Shown: positions 1 to 5,182, numbered from the stretch's first letter. The stretch: DNA of 5,212 nucleotides from Propionibacteriaceae bacterium (GCA_031282235.1 JAITED010000104.1:1-5212), one strand, 5' to 3'. The notes: a model not told the origin generated them from the letters alone. Numbers and translations: made by a program.

Positions 1-79
<79 letters not shown>

Positions 80-95
80 TGACGCACACGGGGGG

Positions 96-114
96 GCTGC
101 GCAGCATGACGTCA
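96..114. repeat. Two adjacent perfect palindromes
   Basis: GCTGCGCAGC (96-105) is a perfect 10-base palindrome, and one base later TGACGTCA (107-114) is a perfect 8-base palindrome. A G7 run (90-96) lies directly before them. Part of this block, CGCAGCATGACG (100-111), recurs in inverted orientation after recX at 5138-5149. It may be an operator or a remnant of a dispersed palindromic element. No protein is assigned to it. Confidence 0.45.
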
Positions 115-164
115 AGACCGCATCAACTCGCCACGGCAAGGTTTGGAAACGGCATGTAAATGCT

Positions 165-192
165 AGCCTTGCACCGGTTTCCGGGCTAGGCT
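165..192 (+). other. Hairpin immediately upstream of ftsK
   Basis: The outer arms AGCCT (165-169) and AGGCT (188-192) pair perfectly. After a T-T mismatch, GC (171-172) pairs with GC (185-186). With A173 bulged, CCGG (174-177) then pairs with CCGG (181-184) around a TTT loop. That is 11 base pairs with one mismatch and one bulge. No T tract follows. It could be a terminator lacking a U tract for a gene to the left, or an operator overlapping the ftsK start region. Its 3' arm contains the putative ftsK -10 hexamer. Confidence 0.5.
187..192 (+). promoter_or_regulatory. Putative ftsK -10 element (leaderless type)
   Basis: TAGGCT fits the actinobacterial -10 pattern TAnnnT and ends six bases before the ATG at 199, so transcription would begin at or next to the start codon. 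There is no convincing Shine-Dalgarno sequence (only AGG at 188-190), which agrees with a leaderless mRNA. No good -35 hexamer is seen at the usual distance; TTGCAC (169-174) is only 12 bases away. Confidence 0.4.
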
Positions 193-198
193 GACCCC

Positions 199-2670
199 AT
201 GACAACCCGCGTGTCTTCCCCACCGCGGGCGCGTGGTGACGCCAAGAACAACGGACGAGCCAGCAGCCCCCGAGTGAGCGGAAGCAGAAGTTCCACGGCA
301 GCGCACAGCAGTTCGCGGCGCGCCGCCGCATCGCAGCGCCCGCTGGTAGTGCGGATAATCGGCGGTTTTTTCTCTGGGATAGCCCGGCTGGTGGGTCGCG
401 GCGTGCGCGCTATCGGCGGCCAAGCTAAAAGCATCGACCCGATGTTGCTACGCGACGGCGCGGGGCTGGCGCTGCTGGTGGCAGCCGTTATCACCGGAGC
501 TACGTTCTGGTTTTCGATGGCTGGGAAGCTCGGGGAATGGCTCACTACCGGTTTGACTACGGTGTTCGGCAGCGGCTCTTACGCTGTGCCGGTGCTGTTC
601 GCCCTGATGGCCGTCCGTACACTACGTGACCCCGTAGCTAACGGCCCAGCGGCTAGGCAAGTGGTGGGCTGGACGGCGTTGGCTTTAGGCGTATTGGGCA
701 TCATAAACATCGCCCACAGTTCACCCGCACTGCCCGCGCCCAGCGATGTGGCAGCGATGCGCGCCGCCGGTGGATTCCTCGGCTACCTGTCGTCCTCTAT
801 GCTTTCGCAGCTGTTGCCCGATGTGGTGGCGGGCATCGTGCTCGCCGTACTGGCGCTATTTGGGCTGTTGGTCGTCATCGGTCGTCCCATTAACCGGATT
901 CTGGCCGATGCGCATACGCTGGGAACCAGAATCGCCGGGTGGTTTAAAGCGCGCCGCGTGGCACGGCAACAGGCGCGCGCCGATGCGAATCCCGAACCGG
1001 ATACGCTGTCCACTTCGCGTTCCATAACTATCAACCCCACTCAGCCGGTGATGCACATCGAGGATGACATCTCCACCAAGCTGTTGCGCGAGGCCGCCGA
1101 ACGCCGCGCCAAGACGGGGCGCACCGCGCCGTCCGCGCCGCAGCATCAGCCGATGCCGCGCGCCGCAGGCCAGCCTACGCTGACCGGGGAGGTGAAGTAT
1201 CAACTGCCACCCCTAGCCATGTTGACCTCTGGCGATACCCCCAAGGCAAAATCTGAGGCTTCCGATTCGTTGGTGCGGCGGCTGCAAAGCACTCTGGACG
1301 AGTTCAACGTGGAGGCGAAGGTGGTCGGCTACACCCGTGGCCCCACCGTAGCCCGTTACGAAGTGGAGTTGGGCACCGGCATCAAAGTTGAGGCGGTCAC
1401 TAGGTTGGCGCGCAATATCGCATACGCGGTGGGCTCGCCGGATATTGAGATTCATTCCCCGATCCCCGGCAAGTCGGCCATCGGTATCGCCATCCCGAAT
1501 GACGACCGCGAAACAGTGACGTTGGGGGACGTACTGCGTTCGCAACGTTCCCGCAAGGATCCCCATCCGCTCACTGTCGGTCTCGGCAAGGATATTGAGG
1601 GCGGTTTCGTGGTGGCTAACATCGCCACCATGCCGCACCTGCTGGTGGCGGGGGCGACCGGCGCTGGCAAGTCCAGTTTCGTACACGCCATGCTGGTTTC
1701 GCTGTTGATGCGCGCCACCCCCGAACAGGTGCGTCTGTTGCTCATCGACCCGAAGCGGGTGGAGCTCACCGCGTATACCGGGGTGCCGCACCTGCTCTCT
1801 CCAATCATCACCAACCCCAAGAAGGCCGCCGCCGCCTTGGATTGGGTGGTGAAAGAGATGGATACGCGCTACGACGACATGGGGACGTTCGGCTTCAACC
1901 ACATCGACGCGTTCAACGCTGCGGTGCGCTCTGGCGAGTTGGAGCCGTTGCCGGGCAGTGAGCGGGAGCTGCGCACGTATCCCTACATCGTGGTGATTGT
2001 TGACGAACTCTCCGACCTGATGATGGTGGCACCGCGCGATGTGGAGGATTCCATTGTGCGCATCACCCAGTTGGCGCGCGCCGCTGGCATCCACTTGGTG
2101 TTGGCAACCCAGCGCCCCTCTGTCGATGTGGTAACTGGCCTTATCAAAGCTAATATCCCGTCGCGGTTGGCGTTCGCCACGTCGTCTGCGATAGATTCGC
2201 GCGTCATCATCGACAGGTCTGGTGCGGAGAAACTTATCGGCATGGGTGATGGGCTGTACGTGCCCTCTGGTGCTTCGAATCCGCGCCGCTTCCAGGGCGC
2301 ATGGGTGAGCAAAGAGGAGATACGCGCCGTAGTGGAGCACGTCAAGACGTATGCGGAGACGACGTATGTTGCCGATGATTTTGAGGTGAGCGAAACCAGT
2401 TCCCACAAGGCAACCAGTAACGATGACGGCATCGGGGATGACCTCGATATGGTGTTGGAGGCTGCGCGGCTAGTGGTGACGCTAGACCTCGGCTCCACTT
2501 CTATGTTGCAGCGCAAGCTGCGCGCCGGGTTCGCTAAAGCCGGACGTATCATGGACATTCTGGAGGAGTACGGCATCGTCGGCCCTAGTCAAGGCAGCAA
2601 ACCGCGTGAAGTGCTCGTAAAGCCGGATGGCCTAGAGGCAGCGCTGGAACGGCTCTCCGCTGGAGGATAA
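199..2670 (+). CDS. ftsK: FtsK/SpoIIIE family DNA translocase
   Basis: 823-residue septal DNA pump that couples chromosome segregation to cell division, anchored in the membrane with its motor in the cytoplasm. Residues 1-80 are basic and low-complexity. Four hydrophobic segments lie near 88-106, 118-139, 154-172 and 209-227. A linker of about 100 residues leads to the motor. The alpha part starts near YQLPP (334-338) and includes TRGPTVARYEVELG (379-392). The RecA-like beta part has Walker A GATGAGKS (485-492, Lys491), IDPKRVE (516-522), Walker B ending VDE (601-603, Asp602) and LATQRPS (635-641). The winged-helix gamma domain (about 750-812), which reads polar DNA signals in the family, carries STSMLQRKLR and EEYGIVGP. 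All key residues are present and the length is normal for actinobacteria. ATG at 199 is chosen because the basic N-terminus is family-like and a leaderless -10 lies in front. The upstream gene is not visible. Confidence 0.97.
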   Translation: MTTRVSSPPRARGDAKNNGRASSPRVSGSRSSTAAHSSSRRAAASQRPLVVRIIGGFFSGIARLVGRGVRAIGGQAKSIDPMLLRDGAGLALLVAAVITGATFWFSMAGKLGEWLTTGLTTVFGSGSYAVPVLFALMAVRTLRDPVANGPAARQVVGWTALALGVLGIINIAHSSPALPAPSDVAAMRAAGGFLGYLSSSMLSQLLPDVVAGIVLAVLALFGLLVVIGRPINRILADAHTLGTRIAGWFKARRVARQQARADANPEPDTLSTSRSITINPTQPVMHIEDDISTKLLREAAERRAKTGRTAPSAPQHQPMPRAAGQPTLTGEVKYQLPPLAMLTSGDTPKAKSEASDSLVRRLQSTLDEFNVEAKVVGYTRGPTVARYEVELGTGIKVEAVTRLARNIAYAVGSPDIEIHSPIPGKSAIGIAIPNDDRETVTLGDVLRSQRSRKDPHPLTVGLGKDIEGGFVVANIATMPHLLVAGATGAGKSSFVHAMLVSLLMRATPEQVRLLLIDPKRVELTAYTGVPHLLSPIITNPKKAAAALDWVVKEMDTRYDDMGTFGFNHIDAFNAAVRSGELEPLPGSERELRTYPYIVVIVDELSDLMMVAPRDVEDSIVRITQLARAAGIHLVLATQRPSVDVVTGLIKANIPSRLAFATSSAIDSRVIIDRSGAEKLIGMGDGLYVPSGASNPRRFQGAWVSKEEIRAVVEHVKTYAETTYVADDFEVSETSSHKATSNDDGIGDDLDMVLEAARLVVTLDLGSTSMLQRKLRAGFAKAGRIMDILEEYGIVGPSQGSKPREVLVKPDGLEAALERLSAGG

Positions 2671-2691
2671 ATACAAGCGACGGCAGTTGCG

Positions 2692-2727
2692 CGCCGGGTT
2701 GGGGGAATAGTCGCTGCCCCCGCGGCG
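2692..2727 (+). terminator. Possible terminator stem-loop after ftsK
   Basis: The outer arms CGCCG (2692-2696) and CGGCG (2723-2727) pair perfectly. After an internal loop, GGGGG (2701-2705) pairs with CCCCC (2717-2721) around an 11-base loop. The structure begins 22 bases after the ftsK stop and is followed by a T-containing but poor tract (TTGTCCTAT). It may end ftsK transcription and separate it from clgR. The weak T tract and large loop keep the call tentative. Confidence 0.4.
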
Positions 2728-2754
2728 TTGTCCTATACGGAAAATGACTAGTGT
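2728..2754 (+). promoter_or_regulatory. Possible clgR promoter
   Basis: TTGTCC (2728-2733) resembles a -35 and TAGTGT (2749-2754) fits the actinobacterial -10 pattern TAnnnT, with a short 15-base spacer. Transcription would start near 2761, about 30 bases before the clgR ATG. The position just after the ftsK stem-loop supports separate transcription of clgR. The spacer is shorter than ideal, so a different sigma factor or start is possible. Confidence 0.35.
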
Positions 2755-2777
2755 GAACGGTTAAAAGTCGGGATCTT

Positions 2778-2783
2778 GGGGGG
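2778..2783 (+). promoter_or_regulatory. G6 ribosome binding site of clgR
   Basis: A run of six G residues lies seven bases before ATG 2791. It can pair with the pyrimidine-rich end of 16S rRNA, though it is not a classical GGAGG. It supports ATG 2791 over the in-frame TTG at 2776, which has no usable binding site. A G tract at this place could vary in length and tune translation. Confidence 0.45.
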
Positions 2784-2790
2784 CATCTGT

Positions 2791-3069
2791 ATGGAGCCGA
2801 AGCTGTTTAGAGAATCGGTGGGCACGGTGTTGCGCGCGTTACGTACCGGTCAGGGGCGTACCTTGGGCGAGGTCGCCAGCGCCGGGCATTTAAGTTTAGG
2901 CTACTTATCCGAAGTGGAGCGCGGGTATAAAGAGGCATCCTCTGAGATGCTATCCGCAATCTCTGCTGCGCTCAACGTGCCGCTGTGGCACATCCTCCGG
3001 CTGGTGGCGCGCGACATCGCCCAATACGGAGTCGGCGCCCCGGAAGTCGCCACCCGCCGCGCTGCCTAA
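2791..3069 (+). CDS. clgR: ClgR-type XRE family transcriptional regulator
   Basis: 92-residue helix-turn-helix DNA-binding protein. Residues 8-70 form the Cro/C1 domain. QGRTLGEVA (21-29) is the first helix of the motif, and SLGYLSEVERG (35-45) followed by KEASSEML (47-54) is the signature typical of actinobacterial ClgR. Known ClgR proteins activate clpP1P2, clpC and other proteolysis genes in Corynebacterium, Streptomyces and Mycobacterium; that role is inferred here from similarity. The protein ends in RRAA, a C-terminal Ala-Ala that could be a Clp degradation signal. ATG 2791 is preferred because the family homology begins there and a G-rich site lies upstream; TTG 2776 would add five residues. 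The gene sits between ftsK and the DUF3046/recA genes, as in many actinobacteria, but here directly after ftsK. It is shorter than many ClgR proteins at the C-terminus, so another small XRE regulator of the same family is possible. Confidence 0.85.
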   Translation: MEPKLFRESVGTVLRALRTGQGRTLGEVASAGHLSLGYLSEVERGYKEASSEMLSAISAALNVPLWHILRLVARDIAQYGVGAPEVATRRAA

Positions 3070-3079
3070 ACGTTTCCTC

Positions 3080-3085
3080 TAAGAT
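3080..3085 (+). promoter_or_regulatory. Putative leaderless -10 of the DUF3046 gene
   Basis: TAAGAT is a good actinobacterial -10 (TAnnnT). Seven bases separate it from GTG 3093, so the transcript would begin at the start codon. There is no Shine-Dalgarno sequence in the 23-base gap after clgR. A -35 is not obvious; the expected region lies in the last codons of clgR. Confidence 0.4.
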
Positions 3086-3092
3086 TGACAGC

Positions 3093-3287
3093 GTGCGCGA
3101 ACACGAACTCTGGAACCGGATGACAGCAGTGTTGGGGGCTAACTATGTGCGCGTTTGGGCAGAGCAGGTGGCGCTCCCTGAGTTGGGGAGCCGCACGGTT
3201 GCGGAGGCGTTGGCTGCTGGTACGGAGTGCAAGTTGATTTGGCGCGCGGTGGTGGTGGCGTTGGAACTGGATTCCAAATATCGCTGA
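3093..3287 (+). CDS. DUF3046 family small protein
   Basis: 64-residue cytoplasmic protein of unknown function, matching the actinobacterial DUF3046 pattern. It has an N-terminal REHELWNRM (2-10), then YVRVWAEQVALPELGSRTV (18-36), the core AEALAAG (37-43), and a final helix with IWRAVVVALEL (49-59). Family members are about 60-70 residues, are probably all-helical, and are commonly encoded just before recA; in Mycobacterium tuberculosis Rv2738c precedes recA. No catalytic motif is visible and no function is known to me. The GTG at 3093 is chosen because the family begins at this point. The same frame is open back to 2985, but that part overlaps clgR and translates to arginine/proline-rich shadow sequence. 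Translation probably begins on a leaderless transcript. Co-occurrence with recA hints at a link with DNA repair, which is inference only. Confidence 0.88.
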   Translation: MREHELWNRMTAVLGANYVRVWAEQVALPELGSRTVAEALAAGTECKLIWRAVVVALELDSKYR

Positions 3288-3289
3288 AC

Positions 3290-3298
3290 TGTGGATAA
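3290..3298 (-). promoter_or_regulatory. DnaA box (perfect consensus)
   Basis: TGTGGATAA on the + strand is the exact reverse complement of the DnaA-box consensus TTATCCACA. It starts three bases after the DUF3046 stop codon. It pairs with a second, inverted box at 3395-3403: the 10-mer GTGGATAACT (3291-3300) is perfectly repeated in inverted form at 3393-3402. DnaA binding is inferred from the motif alone. Confidence 0.55.
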
Positions 3299-3344
3299 CT
3301 GTTGCGCGGCGAGTGTGTTCCGTGTCGGCGTGTCGCACAGTCGG

Positions 3345-3360
3345 TCGAACGTATGTTCGG
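3345..3360 (+). promoter_or_regulatory. LexA-binding SOS box upstream of recA
   Basis: TCGAAC-GTAT-GTTCGG matches the actinobacterial/Gram-positive SOS box (consensus core CGAAC-N4-GTTCG) with a perfect 14-base palindromic core at 3346-3359. LexA bound here would block the promoter whose candidate -10 (TAAAGT, 3362-3367) begins two bases downstream. DNA damage and RecA-driven LexA self-cleavage would relieve the block. The site lies 164 bases before the recA ATG. Confidence 0.92.
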
Positions 3361-3361
3361 A

Positions 3362-3367
3362 TAAAGT
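3362..3367 (+). promoter_or_regulatory. Putative -10 of the SOS-controlled recA promoter
   Basis: TAAAGT fits TAnnnT and directly abuts the LexA box, so the repressor would cover the -35/-10 spacer. No recognisable -35 hexamer lies at 3339-3344 (AGTCGG), as is common for actinobacterial promoters. Transcription would start near 3374, giving a leader of about 150 bases that runs through the second promoter. Confidence 0.5.
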
Positions 3368-3394
3368 GTCTTTTGCGGTTACTGCCGCCGGTAG

Positions 3395-3403
3395 TTATCC
3401 ACT
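3395..3403 (+). promoter_or_regulatory. DnaA box (one mismatch), inverted to the box at 3290
   Basis: TTATCCACT differs from the consensus TTATCCACA only at the last base. It lies 35 bases downstream of the SOS box and in opposite orientation to the perfect box at 3290-3298. The two boxes enclose the LexA site and the SOS-type promoter. A short hairpin (ACTGCC 3381-3386 with GGTAGT 3390-3395, one G-T wobble) abuts it. Confidence 0.45.
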
Positions 3404-3424
3404 GACAAACTAGCTGATGCAAAA

Positions 3425-3447
3425 ATGTCAGTGGCACCTACTAGGTT
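3425..3447 (+). promoter_or_regulatory. RecA-NDp (PafBC-type) promoter of recA
   Basis: The sequence reads ATGTCAGTG (3425-3433), then eight bases, then TAGGTT (3442-3447). This fits the published mycobacterial RecA-NDp pattern tTGTCRgtg-N8-TAnnnT at every strongly conserved position, with the exact N8 spacing; only the weak first T is an A. In mycobacteria such promoters are damage-inducible independently of LexA and need the PafB-PafC activator. Transcription would start near 3454, leaving a leader of about 70 bases. This is the second, promoter-proximal control point for recA after the SOS promoter. Confidence 0.75.
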
Positions 3448-3483
3448 AGTTGGTGTCATAAGTTTTCGGGCTTTGGCACTAGG

Positions 3484-3503
3484 CGGCGGAAGCCGTAAAA
3501 CGG
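3484..3503 (+). other. Alternative hairpins in the recA leader
   Basis: CGGC (3484-3487) pairs with GCCG (3492-3495) around GGAA, a GNRA-type tetraloop. CCGT (3493-3496) can instead pair with ACGG (3500-3503) around AAA. The two stems share bases and exclude each other, and they end 11 bases before the recA GGAG ribosome site. They are short, so a regulatory role is only a possibility. Confidence 0.25.
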
Positions 3504-3514
3504 ATAAGAGCATT

Positions 3515-3518
3515 GGAG
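3515..3518 (+). promoter_or_regulatory. recA ribosome binding site (GGAG)
   Basis: GGAG lies six bases before ATG 3525. It decides the start: the in-frame TTG at 3513 overlaps this site and so cannot be the initiator. Confidence 0.8.
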
Positions 3519-3524
3519 TTTTTG

Positions 3525-4577
3525 ATGGCAACAACGGATCGCATGAAAGCGCTGGAAGCGGCGCTCGCGCAGATCGAAAAACAACATGGCAAGGGTGCTG
3601 TGATGCGGTTGGGTGATCAGGTGGCACAGAACATTGAGGTCATCCCCACCGGTTCGGTGGCGCTGGATGTCGCGCTCGGTGTCGGGGGGTTGCCTAGGGG
3701 GCGCGTGGTGGAGATTTACGGCCCGGAGTCCTCTGGTAAAACGACAGTTGCGCTGCACGCGGTGGCAAATGCCCAAGCCGCTGGGGGTTTGTGTGCATTT
3801 ATAGATGCTGAACATGCCCTCGACCCAACGTATGCTGCGGCTTTGGGGGTGGATGTCGCCGCGCTGTTGGTGAGCCAACCCGATAACGGCGAACAGGCGT
3901 TAGAGATTGCTGATACGCTGGTGCGCTCTGGGGCGTTGGCGCTGGTGGTGATTGACTCGGTGGCCGCGCTCACGCCGCGTGCCGAGATTGAGGGCGAGAT
4001 GGGCGACAACCATGTTGGCTTGCAAGCCCGGTTGATGAGTCAGGCGTTGCGCAAAATGACCGGCGGGTTAAAGCAGGCCAACACCACCGCCATCTTCATC
4101 AACCAGTTGCGCGAAAAGATTGGGGTGATGTTCGGTTCCCCCGAGACCACCACCGGCGGTAAGGCGTTGAAGTTTTACGCTTCGGTGCGCCTTGATGTGC
4201 GGCGTATCGAAACCTTAAAAGACGGGCAAGATATGGTGGGCAACCGGACTCGCGTCAAAGTGGTGAAAAACAAGGTGGCACCCCCGTTCAAGTCGGCCGA
4301 GTTTGACATCATGTACGGCAAGGGAATCTCGCGGGAGGGCTCGCTGCTGGACATGGGCGTTGAAGTGGGCATCATCCGCAAAGCCGGTTCTTGGTTCACC
4401 TACGACGGCGACCAGCTCGGGCAGGGGCGCGAGAACGCCCGCAACTACCTCATCAAGAACCCTGCCGTAGCGGACGAGATTGAAACCAAGATTCGGGCCG
4501 CTATGGGGCTGGGCGGTGATGTTGTCGCGCCGGTGCCGCCGGGAGTAAACCCGGAGACCGGCGAAATCGACTTCTGA
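3525..4577 (+). CDS. recA: RecA recombinase
   Basis: 350-residue ATP-dependent strand-exchange protein. It forms filaments on single-stranded DNA for homologous recombination and repair, and stimulates LexA self-cleavage to start the SOS response. Residue numbering matches E. coli RecA through the core: Walker A GPESSGKT (66-73, Lys72), catalytic Glu96 in FIDAEHALDP, Walker B VVIDS (Asp144), and Gln194 in FINQLREKIG. The L2 DNA-binding loop follows with GSPETTTGGKALKFYAS. The C-terminus ends GEIDF and lacks the long acidic tail of the E. coli protein, as is usual in actinobacteria. No intein or frameshift is present. ATG 3525 is chosen from GGAG six bases upstream. recX follows after 14 bases, so the pair is probably one operon. 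The upstream region shows two damage-responsive promoter signals, one LexA-controlled and one PafBC-type. Confidence 0.99.
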   Translation: MATTDRMKALEAALAQIEKQHGKGAVMRLGDQVAQNIEVIPTGSVALDVALGVGGLPRGRVVEIYGPESSGKTTVALHAVANAQAAGGLCAFIDAEHALDPTYAAALGVDVAALLVSQPDNGEQALEIADTLVRSGALALVVIDSVAALTPRAEIEGEMGDNHVGLQARLMSQALRKMTGGLKQANTTAIFINQLREKIGVMFGSPETTTGGKALKFYASVRLDVRRIETLKDGQDMVGNRTRVKVVKNKVAPPFKSAEFDIMYGKGISREGSLLDMGVEVGIIRKAGSWFTYDGDQLGQGRENARNYLIKNPAVADEIETKIRAAMGLGGDVVAPVPPGVNPETGEIDF

Positions 4578-4579
4578 GG
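4576..4579 (+). promoter_or_regulatory. recX ribosome binding site overlapping the recA stop
   Basis: GAGG shares bases with the recA stop codon TGA (4575-4577) and lies 12 bases before the recX ATG, a rather long spacing. This arrangement suggests translational coupling and lower recX than recA expression. Confidence 0.45.
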
Positions 4580-4591
4580 TAACGCAGCGCG

Positions 4592-5098
4592 ATGCCCCCA
4601 CAGCTTGACCCCGAAACGCTGCCGCGAGAGCGGCAGTTGGAGTGGGCGCGGGAGATAGCACTGCGGCGCTTAGACCAGCGGGCATACACCAAAGCCGAAC
4701 TGCGCCTAGCGCTGTTGCAGCGTAAATGCCCTGCGGATGTAGCCGAGGAGCTGTTAAGCAGTTTTGAGGGTGTCGGTTTGCTAGACGATGCCCAGTTTGC
4801 TGCCGATTGGGTGGTCTCCCGGCACGGTAGGCGTAACCGTTCTCGGCTGGTGGTCGTCGGAGAGCTGCGCCGCAAAGGGGTAGCGGATGATTTGATTGCC
4901 GCTGCAACAGCGGAGATTGACCAAGAGAGTGAGTTGAGCGCCGCACACGCCGTAGCCGCAACCCACCTGAAACGCCTGAGCGGTTTGGAGTATCCGGTGG
5001 CGTATCGCCGCCTAGCCGGAGCTTTAGCCCGGCGTGGTTACGCCCCCAGCGTGGTATCCGAAGTAGTGCGCGAAACGCTCCTCGATTGGTCTCAGTAG
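4592..5098 (+). CDS. recX: RecX regulatory protein
   Basis: 168-residue cytoplasmic modulator that binds RecA filaments and limits their growth and activity. The family consists of tandem three-helix repeats, visible here as follows. Repeat one has ALRRLDQRAYTKAELRLAL (23-41) and the turn leading to GLLDD (62-66). Repeat two has FAADWVVSRH (69-78), RSRLVVVGELRRKGV (83-97) and an acidic helix near 99-114. Repeat three has YRRLAGALARRGYAPSVV (138-155) and ends at VVRETL (158-163). The length is ordinary for the family. ATG 4592 follows recA by 14 bases, and GAGG inside the recA stop supplies a weak ribosome site. Co-expression with recA would make it part of the damage response. Two alanine-rich stretches near 103-107 and 117-123 are not unusual for the family. 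Confidence 0.93.
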   Translation: MPPQLDPETLPRERQLEWAREIALRRLDQRAYTKAELRLALLQRKCPADVAEELLSSFEGVGLLDDAQFAADWVVSRHGRRNRSRLVVVGELRRKGVADDLIAAATAEIDQESELSAAHAVAATHLKRLSGLEYPVAYRRLAGALARRGYAPSVVSEVVRETLLDWSQ

Positions 5099-5182
5099 CG
5101 CATTCTGCTGAGCAGAGCGTAGCGAACGCCTCTACCCCGTCATGCTGCGAAAGCGGCCGTGCGGCCACCCCCCAGCAATGCG
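5099..5182. repeat. Structured palindromic element after recX
   Basis: The terminal arms CGCATT-ct-GCTG (5099-5110) and CAGC-AATGCG (5173-5182) pair over ten bases with a two-base bulge. Inside lie TCTGCTGAGCAGA (5104-5116, a perfect palindrome around G), GCGT/ACGC (5117-5120 with 5126-5129), GCTGC-GAAA-GCGGC (5144-5157, a stem with a GNRA tetraloop and one G-T wobble) and GGCC/GGCC (5155-5158 with 5163-5166). Not all can form at once. The element begins directly after the recX stop. It may be a REP-like intergenic repeat, a small non-autonomous element or a processed 3' end. No tRNA fold or reading frame is apparent. Confidence 0.4.

Noticed and set aside
1213..2406. 397-codon open frame on the minus strand inside ftsK
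   Set aside because: It is antisense to the conserved FtsK motor domain, its product is rich in His/Arg with no recognisable domain, and GC-rich coding DNA commonly leaves such frames open.
2739..2762. ECF sigma promoter (GGAAAA ... GGTT) before clgR
   Set aside because: The resemblance to SigE/SigH-type promoters is attractive because mycobacterial clgR is stress-induced, but the -35 lacks the usual GGAAC/T and the spacing does not fit well.
2776..2778. TTG as clgR start
   Set aside because: There is no ribosome site at a suitable distance and the added residues are not family-like; ATG 2791 has a G-rich site seven bases upstream.
3085..3090. Perfect TTGACA hexamer as a -35
   Set aside because: No TAnnnT lies 16-18 bases downstream; that region is the start of the DUF3046 coding sequence.
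3513..3515. Upstream TTG as recA start
   Set aside because: It overlaps the GGAG ribosome site of ATG 3525, and RecA homology begins at the ATG.
2671..3524. ClgR self-binding sites (CGC-N5-GCG type)
   Set aside because: Reading the clgR and recA upstream regions by eye gave no site with both half-sites at the correct spacing.
3425..3616. Open frame starting at ATG 3425 before recA
   Set aside because: It runs out of frame into recA, its ATG belongs to the RecA-NDp motif, and its product resembles no family.
4215..5168. 317-codon open frame on the minus strand across recA and recX
   Set aside because: It runs antisense to two clearly real genes, has low-complexity Arg/Ala/Pro composition and no family resemblance.
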